Shown here in pieces: positions 55,433 to 64,000 of a stretch of 64,000 bases of DNA. This DNA is from Cocos nucifera. Its lineage: Eukaryota; Streptophyta; Magnoliopsida; Arecales; Arecaceae. The notes under the pieces are model-generated. The model was given only the letters and a program-made list of their open reading frames with translations. It did no database searches and was not told where the DNA came from. Within the stretch, counting starts at the first letter, position 1. Each line of letters starts with the position of its first letter. The translations under genes and the position numbers were made by a program. Where the stretch lies: positions 558,001 to 622,000 of the forward strand of contig QRFJ01000055.1 in assembly GCA_006176705.1 (NCBI GenBank), given 5' to 3'.

Positions 55433-57295
55433 TTTTCCTGTAGAGAGTCAAAGATTCTAGTTAGATACTGTAATTTATGACTTGACCAATTTATTTAGGG
55501 ATTTTATTTTTAAACAAATTAGCTCCCACTATTTTCTCGGATCCCTACACTCCCTCTGTAGAGATGCAAAAATCTCCATGATTAATGATTTCTAGTGGGT
55601 GGTGCGGTCTCACCAACTGACTCATCACCTCACCTAACAGTTATTGGTGATGGGTTAGCCAATGAGTGAACAACTCTTGTTCAATGATTCTCTAATCATG
55701 GTGCACCCAAACTTGGTCTCTAATTCATGAATCTCACCGTATCCGAAATATTGATCCACTCCTTAGTTAAGTCAGACCCACCATTTGCATAGACTGGGTT
55801 CCTAATTGAGTCTCTCACCGTATCCAAAATATTGAGCCCAACTCATCCTCCAGCCCATAGCATCCAATGCCTAATAGACATGGTTGCATCTTCGGTGCAA
55901 CTGAGCCACTGTATCCAGCCGAGAACAATCAACCCCGGGAAGGGCCCGCACATCTACAATGGTGGAAGACCTCAGACTTAATCTTTTCTTAGGGAGAATT
56001 GATTCAGGTCTCATTAAACTAGACTTGGCTCATAGTCATAACAATTATGACTAACCTAGTGGCATGGGTTAGCTCGGATTATTGACCACCTCAGATCAGA
56101 ACTGTGTCAACAGATATGGCCAGGTAAGTGAGACCGGTGGAAGGAATATGCCATTAACTCGTACAAGAATGCATTCAGGTCGAGTAGCTTCCAATTAAAA
56201 ACCAGTCGGTCGTATGTGCCAAACTTACCTTAGACACCAAATTGTTGAGTCAGAACCAATTGGGTTAGCCTACAATCCAGACTCTAACCTCTGAGCCTAA
56301 TTAGGTCTTGCTTGATCGTGACTCGATCTTGACCCAGACTTAATCCTATTAGGCTGGTCAATTTAAGCATTGTTGATCCCATCTAACCAACTCTTGATTC
56401 GGTTTGATCAACCGCTTAGACCTAATTGAGCTACCCAAGCCCGAACCCAGTATTATGAATATGTCTTAGATCTAAAATTCTCAATTTTAGACCTAATTAA
56501 TATTCCATAATCTTAATTCTTAATTAAGTAGGGTTCATAAACAAAATATGCACAATAAATCCTAGGGTTTCAGGATCTAGGGTTTTGCAGAAAGTAAGTT
56601 TTGGGTTTCTGATTAAGGACGAACACGCAGCACCCCTACACATCATAAGAACACCCCATCGAATGGGAAGAGAGGGCCTTTAAACCCTTCTTCATTCTTA
56701 TGACCGGACGGCCAAGAGGAACGCCTTAATCAGGAACATGCAATACTACAAAACAGTTTTAGATCTATATCATATATCTCATATACAAATTAGATCTAAT
56801 CATGGCATATTTTGCATACATCTCATGTATCGAATCATGCATATTTTTCAGATCTAAATTATCTCATAATAATCTAAAAAATTAGATTTAAATTGATCTA
56901 ATCAAAATAAATTCTAATCTAGACAATTATGTAGAACTATTCTACAACTAGTCTAGACATGCATCAATCATATCTCATATGATATTTAAAATTAAATAAT
57001 TTTTATTTGCTATTTTTTAGATGTTATTATAACACATTATAATATCAAAAAATAGTAAATAAATAGATCTAAAATATGATTTAATCAAGATTAAATTCAA
57101 AAACATGCAAGACTATTCTATAGAACTATTCTATTTTAGAACTAGTCATGCATATTTTCTAATCTTAGATCCAAATCATTTAATTTTAATTTTTTCTGAT
57201 TTTCAGATCTGATCACATCTCATGTGACATCTAAAATCACTTATTTTTTAATTAAAATAAATTTAAAATTAGATCTAAATACTTTTAGAACCTTG
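55433..57295 (-). other. Untranslated leader of B
   Basis: A 1.9 kb region without coding frames between gag and primer-binding site. The right half matches the leader of A (24095-24874). Words such as TATCCGAAATATTGATCC and TATCCAAAATATTGAGCC repeat near 55740 and 55825. Confidence 0.7.
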
Positions 57296-57307
57296 GCTCT
57301 GATACCA
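57296..57307 (-). other. Primer-binding site of B
   Basis: GCTCTGATACCA, exact complement of the iMet primer site, two bases from the LTR at 57310. Confidence 0.85.
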
Positions 57308-57309
57308 GT

Positions 57310-59567
57310 TGAAGGAAAATCCTGATTTTCCCGGTCCAGGTTCGTTCAGATCTGATCAGATCAAGAGATATATTTCAAAAATTTTTTCTTTGATCTAATC
57401 AGATCTGAGATATTTTAGATCTAATTCTTATTATTTTAATAAATAAAATAAAATAAGATAAATTAAATCAAATTTAATTTACCTGATTTGGGTAATCCTA
57501 TTACCCTGTTGATGATCCTGTATTGCAGCGGAAGGTTCTGGATCTAGCCACGCAAGTGCCTGGCCTCTACCGGTATCCACTCAGGTTGGATCTGGAGATC
57601 CTCTTCTTCTCTATCACATCTCCAAAAATTAGATCTGGATCTGATCTGGAGGATCTTCAAAACTCCTTTTGAAGATCAGCAGTCGTCCTTTGCAGCAGCG
57701 CAGCCTTCTTGCTTTTGATCGCCTTTCTTTGATCTGGAATCGCACCAACCAAGTCCAAAACTCCTTTTGGACGTGGAGAGGAGAGGGAGAAGAGAGTTTG
57801 GCATGGAGGAAGGAGGGGAGAGGCAGCCTTGGGGCGTGGGAAATCTCAATTAGCTCTTTGAGTTGGGCGCAGGGTCTTATTTATAGACTAAGCTGTGATC
57901 CAACTCCTCTTCTTCCCAACCAATCACAACCCTTTGTGAAATCAGATCTAAATCTGATTGGTGGGAATAGAGTCCCCTGGATTCCTCCTTAGAGGGTGCC
58001 TAAGACCAGTCAAAGTTGGTTCTTAGAAGAACTCTAATTGGAATCCAAAAAGGAGATGGAGTCCTTGTCCAACAAGGACTCCTAGGCGCCTCCAACTTGG
58101 GCACACGCCTAGGGTGGCGTGCGCCCTTCTCCTTGCCAGGTTCTGGCAGGGGGACAGGCCCCCACCAGCTCTCCAATAGGTGCATGACATGTGGTCAAAA
58201 GTCAAAGTGTCAATGGTCAACATTTGACCAGTCAAAGGTAGACTTTTGACCAAAGTCAAAGAACAAGAAATGGCAGGTGACCAAAAATGGCAGGTAATGT
58301 CTTACAAAATAAGACAACCTTTTCTGACTTGGACAACCTCCAGTCAGACCATATGAAGGCCTCTGATTGAGCACAAACTCCTTTGGCTCAGTCAGGACAA
58401 CTTATTTATGATAGTAAAAGAAGAACGTTAGGTTCAATCGAGTGCTAGCACGATTTCCTTGAACCTAATTGAATCTCATTCAGATCAATTGAACTAGATC
58501 AGTTCAATTGATGATCACCAGATTCAAACCCTTGTTTGTGTGACCCAGTTAGGTTCAGTTCTGTATGGTAATGGGATATGTCATGATCTCTATCATCGAC
58601 ATCATCGAAACTCCTTTCGATGGATCAGAACTCTTCTGATTCGAACAGCTAGAATGATCGATCATCTAAATCATTCTAATTGCTCCCAAAATCCACCAGT
58701 GACACCTAGCAGTATATGGTGGCAACCCATCAGAGCTGAATGCGAACCTCTTGGTGCAGCTACCTGTGTGATTAAGTTCTTCTATCTTGAGCCCCGATCA
58801 GATTAGGGTTAAGGTGAACTCGTCAAACCCTAGTCTCTGTCATATGATGTAATCATTCGATTCGAGTCCAATGTGAAAATCTAAATAGAAACTCTTTCTA
58901 TTATTTCACTCTGCCATGGCCATGGACTTCTGGACTTGATTCTCATGATCATCATAGGGCTGCTCCTCTACCACCGAGGTAGATAGATTCCATCTTGATG
59001 CAATCCAGTTCCTACAATGAACATGCTATAGCCAACATACACCTCAGGGTTCCATATGGCTAGGAGACCGAGTAATGGTGTAGTCAAACTATAACACCCT
59101 CAAGGTGAACTGCCGATGCATCTCAGGTCAAAGAACCAGACACACTACTGCAGCATCGAGTCAGTCATTGACGAGAAGGTAGACTCCCTAATGACTACTC
59201 GAGGTGGTCACGCTCAGTGCCCTCGTTCTCTAACGAGTACCTGTACTCTCGCTCCGGTGTCTCCACACCGTAGACTCAAGACTCATCTACTAAAGAGAAG
59301 CGATTGTACACCAACCTTCCGGATCAATCACCATCCTCGTGATGATCCTATGGTCGGGAGCATTTTATGAGTTAATAATGATTATTCATGTCTTAAATTT
59401 TCAACTCTTGAAAATATGAATTATCATTACCATTAACTCAAAGGATGTATCACAGACACTAAATACACATATGTGATAGAAAATAACCCATTTTATTGAT
59501 TATTAGTCAAAATTATAATTTTGCCCCTAGAAGTGTATTACAAGTGTCAGCCAATTCTGGCTTCTAG
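57310..59567 (-). repeat. 5' LTR of B, outer end missing
   Basis: It matches 49476-51758 but stops at CTGGCTTCTAG, about 17 bp short of the ATATCTAACA end. Unrelated sequence follows. The minus-strand TATA box is at 57876-57886. Confidence 0.88.
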
Positions 59568-59613
59568 TTCTCCTTCTCAGACATCGACCTATCTAGAAAT
59601 TGACTCGATCATT
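59568..59613. other. Short unassigned junction between B and C
   Basis: About 46 bp matching neither LTR. It could be remaining host or P sequence after a deletion, or an assembly join. Confidence 0.5.
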
Positions 59614-61851
59614 TGAACTAAGTCTAGACCAATCGATCAGGTTCGCTCAGATCTGATTGGATCAAGAGATATTTTAAAAAAATTTTCTCTTGATCCTAAT
59701 CAGATCTGAGATGTTTCAGATCTGATTCTTATTATTCTAATAATAAAATAAAATAAAAATAAATTAAATCAAATTTAATTTACCTGATTTGGGTAATCCT
59801 ATTACCCTGTGATGATCCTGATTTGCAGCGGAAGGTTCTGGATCTAGCCACGCAAGCGCCTGGCCTCTACCGGTATCCACTCGGGTTGGATCTGGAGATC
59901 CTCTTCTTCTCTATCACATCTCCAAAAATCAGATCTGGATCTGATCTGGAGGATCTTCAAAACTCTTTTGAAGATCTGCAGTCGTCCTTTGCAGCAGCGC
60001 AGCCTTCTTGCTTTTGATCGCCTTTCCTTGATCTGGATCGCACCAACCAAGTCCAAAACTCCTTTTGGGCATGGAGAGCAAGAGGGAGAAGAGGGTGGCA
60101 TGGAGAAGGAGGGAGAGGCAGGCTTTAGTTGGGGCAGGGTCTTATTTATAGACCCTGCTGTGATCCAACTCCTCTTCTTCCCAACCAATCACAACCCTTT
60201 GTGAAATCAGATCTAAATCTGATTGGTGGGGAATAGAGACCCCTGGATTCCTCCTTAGAGGGCGCCTAAGACCAGTCAAACTGGATTCTTAGTAGAACTC
60301 TAATTGGAATCCTAAAGGAAGATGGAGTCCTTGTCCAACAAGGACTCCTAGGCGCCTCCTATCCTTGGGCTCACGCCACCCTTGGCGTGCGCCCTCCTCC
60401 TTGCCAGGTTCTGGCAGGGGGACAAGCCCCCACCAGCTCTCCAATAGGTGCATGACATGTGGTCAAAAGTCAAAGTGTCAATGGTCAACATTTGACCAGT
60501 CAAAGGTAGACTTTTGACCAAAGTCAAAGAACAAGAAATGGCAGGTGACCAAAAATGGCAGGTAATGTCTTACAAAATAAGACAACCTTTTCTGACTTGG
60601 ACAACCTCCAGTCAGACCATATGAAGGCCTCTGATTGAGCACAAACTCCTTTGGCTCAGTCAGGACAACTTATTTATGATAGTAAAAGAAGAACGTTAGG
60701 TTCAATCGAGTGCTAGCACGATTTTCTTGAACCTAATTGAATCTCATTCAGATCAATTGAACTAGATCAGTTCAATTGATGATCACCAGATTCAAACCCT
60801 TGTTTGTGTGACCCAGTTAGGTTCAGTTCTGTATGGTAATGGGATATGTCATGATCTCTATCATCGACATCATCGAAACTCCTTTCGATGGATCAGAACT
60901 CTTCTGATTCGAACAGCTAGAATGATCGATCATCTAAATCATTCTAATTGCTCCCAAAATCCACCAGTGACACCTAGCAGTATATGGTGGCAACCCATCA
61001 GAGCTGAATGCGAACCTCTTGGTGCAGCTACCTGTGTGATTAAGTTCTTCTATCTTGAGCCCCGATCAGATTAGGGTTAAGGTGAACTCGTCAAACCCTA
61101 GTCTCTGTCATATGATGTAATCATTCGATTCGAGTCCAATGTGAAAATCTAAATAGAAACTCTTTCTATTATTTCACTCTGCCATGGCCATGGGCTTCTG
61201 GACTTGATTCTCATGATCATCATAGGGCTGCTCCTCTACCACCGAGGTAGATAGATTCCATCTTGATGCAATCCAGTTCCTACAATGAACATGCTATAGC
61301 CAACATACACCTCAGGGTTCCATATGGCTAGGAGACCGAGTAATGGTGTAGTCAAACTATAACACCCTCAAGGTGAACTGCCGATGCATCTCAGGTCAAA
61401 GAACCAGACACACTACTGCAGCATCGAGTCAGTCATTGACGAGAAGGTAGACTTCCTAATGACTACTCGAGGTGGTCACGCTCAGTGCCCTCGTTCTCTA
61501 ACGAGTACCTGTACTCTCGCTCCGGTGTCTCCACACCGTAGACTCAAGACTCATCTACTAAAGAGAAGCGATTGTACACCAACCTTCCGGATCAATCACC
61601 ATCCTCGTGATGATCCTATGGTCGGGAGCATTTTATGAGTTAATAATGATTATTCATGTCTTAAATTTTCAACTCTTGAAAATATGAATTATCATTACCA
61701 TTAACTCAAAGGATGTATCACAGACACTAAATACACATATGTGATAGAAAATAACCCATTTTATTGATTATAGTCAAAATTATAATTTTGCCCCTAGAAG
61801 TGTATTACAAGTGTCAGCCAATTCTGGCTTCTAGGGCACATATATCTAACA
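59614..61851 (-). repeat. 3' LTR of C, left end diverged
   Basis: From GGTTCGCTCAGATCTG (59640) onward it matches the family. The preceding bases TGAACTAAGTCTAGACC may be a diverged LTR end. It ends ATATCTAACA at 61851. Confidence 0.8.
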
Positions 61852-61865
61852 ATCTCCCACTTGTC

Positions 61866-63675
61866 CTAAAGCCAATTGGCTACAAGTCTAAGTCCCATCT
61901 TCTCAAGGTGGGCTTCGATCTTCTGCTGGCCCAACGGCTTTGTAAGTGGGTCTGCCACATTATCTGTGCGGAGTTGACTCTCTTGACCTCGACGTAACCC
62001 TTTCTCGAGGTAATCGCGGATGAGGTGGTATCGCCGCTCAATGTGCTTGGATTTTCTGGTGAGACCTCGGCTCCTTAGCAAGGGCTATGGCGCCATTGTT
62101 GTCGCAGTATAGAGGAATGGCATCTGATGGCATTACTCCAATTTCTGCAGCAAACTTCTTGTACCAGAATGCTTCCTTCGCAGCCTCTGATGCAGCGATA
62201 TATTCTGCTTCCATGGTGGAATCTGCTATCACAGTTTGCTTGGAACTCTTCCAGCTGACAGCACCACCATTGCACACAAACAGACTTCCCAGATGTCGAC
62301 TTTCGATCATCTATATCGGACATGAAATCCGAGTCTGTGTATCCCTGGACTTGGAGTTCTCCATTACCAAAGACCAACATCATATCCTTAGTTCTTCTCA
62401 AGTACTTAAGGATACATTTCACAGAAGTCCAGTGTTCTTCACCTGGATTTGACTGATATCTGCTTGTGACACTCACAGCATGGGCTATATCAGGTCGTGT
62501 ACATAGCATGGCATACATGAGGCTCCCTATTGCAGAAGCATAAGGGATCTTGCTCATGCGTTCTATTTCCTCAGGTGTGCTGGGGCACATCTTCTTGGAA
62601 AGATGAATACCATGTCTGAAGGGTATTAATCCCCTCTTAGAGTTTTCCATACTAAACCTCTTTAGTACTTCCTCTATGTACATCTTCTGTGAAAGTCCTA
62701 GCATCCTATTCGGTCTATCCCTATAGACCTTAATTCCTAGAATAAAGGATGCTTCACCTAGGTCTTTCATGGAGAATTCCTTGGACAACCACATTTTGAC
62801 TGATGTCAACATGGGAATATCATTCCCAATAAGGAGGATGTCATCCACGTACAATACGAGGAAGACAACAGCGCTCCCACTGACCCTTTTTGAAAACACA
62901 TGGTTCCTCTTCATTTTTGATGAAACCAAACTTTTTGATCACATCATTGAAACGAGTGTTCCAGCTCCGAGATGCTTGCTTAAGTCCATATATGGACCTT
63001 TGCAGCTTGCAAACCTTGTGATCAGTATCACTGGATGTGAAACCTAGCGGCTGTTCCATATAGATATCTTCCTCAAGATATCCATTTAAGGAATGCCGTT
63101 TTCACGTCCATTTGCCATATTTCATAATCGAAATAGGCTGCAACGGCAAGCAATGTGCGGATGGATTTTAGCATAGCCTACTGGGGAAAAGGTATCCTGA
63201 TAGTCAATGCCTTCGCGTTGACTATAACCTTTTGCCACTAGTCTAGCCTTGAATGTCTCCACATTCCCATCTGCACCAATCTTTCTCTTGAAGATCCATT
63301 TACACCCAATAGGTACTATACCTTCTGGTGGATCTACCAAGGTCCAGACTTGGTTTGAGTGCATCGAGTCAATTTCTGACTTGCATTGCCTCTAGCCATT
63401 TCTCGGAGTCGATATCTGATATCGCCTCGTTGTAGGTTTTGGGATCATCACCATGAGCACCATTACCTATGAGGAACATTTTCTCTACTTCCTCTGAAAT
63501 AATACCTAAGTATCTTTCAGGGGGACGGGAAACTCTTTCCGATCTACGAGGTGGAGGAGGTAGTGTTCTTATTGGCTCAACCTGATTTGGTTCCAACTTG
63601 GTCCTTAGCTCGTTCTACTTGTGAGACTTTCTCATCAAGCTTAATCTGCTTTCCAATGCCGCTATCTTGAATAAA
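61866..63675 (-). pseudogene. Copia reverse transcriptase and RNase H, frameshifted (element C)
   Basis: All blocks of the A enzyme are present and very similar (RLVAKGYSQREGIDY, LYVDDILLIG, YTDSDFMSDIDDRKSTSG, MEAEYIAASEA). The frame is broken by several small insertions against A: near 61968 (TGTGCGGAG), 62288 (CTTCCCAG), 62888 (CCCTTTTTGA), 63088 (TTTAAGG) and 63177 (AGCCTACT). Most are one base, and several lengthen a run of one base, so some may be sequencing errors. Confidence 0.85.
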
Positions 63676-64000
63676 CTATTTTTCAAGAAAGATGGCATGT
63701 CGACTCACAATCACATTGTGGTCTTCTGGAATGTAGAAATAGTATCCTAATGACTCTTTAGGATATCCTATGAATCGAGCTCTAAAGGACCTAAACTCTA
63801 ACTTGTCCGCTTGTTGTCTTTTGACATGAGCCGGACAACCCCAAATTCTGAGATGACTCAGACTTGGTTTCTTACCGTGCCATATCTCATACGGTGTGGT
63901 AGGAACGGTTTTAGAGGGAACCCTATTCAGTAGATAAGATTGAAGTTAACAATGAATGTCCCCAAAGAAAATCAGGGAGGTCTGTGAAGCTCATCATGGA
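63676..64000 (-). pseudogene. Copia integrase C-terminus (element C), cut by window end
   Basis: It ends at TAG 63676-63678, shared with A and B. The blocks SRHAIFLEK, GYPKESLGYYFY, AHVKRQQADKLEF and PYEIWHGKKPSLSH are readable. A one-base insertion near 63935 (AGATAAGATTG) shifts the frame. Confidence 0.8.

Larger units (their letters stand above)
49476..59567 (-). mobile_element. B: second copy of the family A Copia, inserted in P
   Basis: B has a complete left LTR (49476-51758) and a right LTR lacking its last ~17 bp (57310-59567), with RNase H, reverse transcriptase, integrase, protease and gag between them in minus orientation. B-specific LTR variants (GCACACGCCTAGGGTGG, GATTAAGTTC) are in both LTRs, confirming the pair. 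It carries internal deletions and frameshifts and is inactive. It is the only copy here that shows the gag of this family. Confidence 0.88.
59614..64000 (-). mobile_element. C: third copy of the family A Copia, running off the window
   Basis: The 3' LTR (59614-61851), polypurine tract and the RNase H to integrase part of the polyprotein are present in minus orientation. The rest lies beyond 64000. The LTR mixes A-like (GGCTCACGCCACCCTTGG) and B-like (GATTAAGTTC) variants, so it is a distinct copy and not a duplicate of either. Confidence 0.88.

Noticed and set aside
1..64000. tRNA, rRNA or host protein-coding genes
   Set aside because: I found no cloverleaf, rRNA segment or exon series outside the retroelement features. 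The only tRNA-related sequences are primer-binding sites.

Overview
The window is repeat-dense plant nuclear DNA. It consists almost entirely of nested, mostly degenerate LTR retrotransposons of the Copia and Gypsy (Tat-like) superfamilies. I found no convincing host gene, tRNA, rRNA, CRISPR array or bacterial-type operon. The LTR families, initiator-Met primer-binding sites (TGGTATCAGAGC), Tat-type antisense ORF and long Copia LTRs suggest a large-genome monocot, possibly a palm; that species guess is inference. A run of exactly 1000 Ns (23095-24094) marks a draft scaffold join.

Layout, left to right (N, Q, L1, H, K, A, P, G1, B and C are my labels). N (44-3429, minus) is a short non-coding element with two ~820 bp LTRs. 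It lies antisense in the reverse transcriptase of Q, a plus-strand Copia relic (3430-~5540). The leader and 5' LTR of minus-strand Copia L1 follow (5541-15227). That LTR is split by H (8368-14856, target duplication GTTAC), a Gypsy derivative that keeps gag and has lost nearly all of pol. H carries about 60 copies of a ~44 bp tandem repeat. L1 sits in K, a minus-strand Copia relic (15228-~29930). The K 5' LTR is itself split by A (18145-27170, target duplication ATCCT), the best preserved Copia here.

The right half is P, a plus-strand Copia relic. It has a 5' LTR (30185-32524), leader, gag, protease and integrase, ending at 49475. P is split three times. G1 (32771-45564, target duplication TTTAT) is a full-structure Tat-like Gypsy with gag-pol on the plus strand and an antisense ORF region. 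An LTR-sized insertion (46756-47701) lies in its gag. B (49476-59567), a second copy of family A, interrupts its integrase. A third copy, C, begins near 59614 and runs off the window.

Only A, and in parts B and C, keep long open frames. A, B and C share one in-frame TAG between integrase and reverse transcriptase. The older relics decay mainly through Gln, Arg and Trp codons turned into stops, which fits deamination of methylated cytosine. The most unusual object is H with its hairpin-bearing repeat array; next are the G1 antisense ORF with a likely TA-repeat intron and the shared stop codon of family A.
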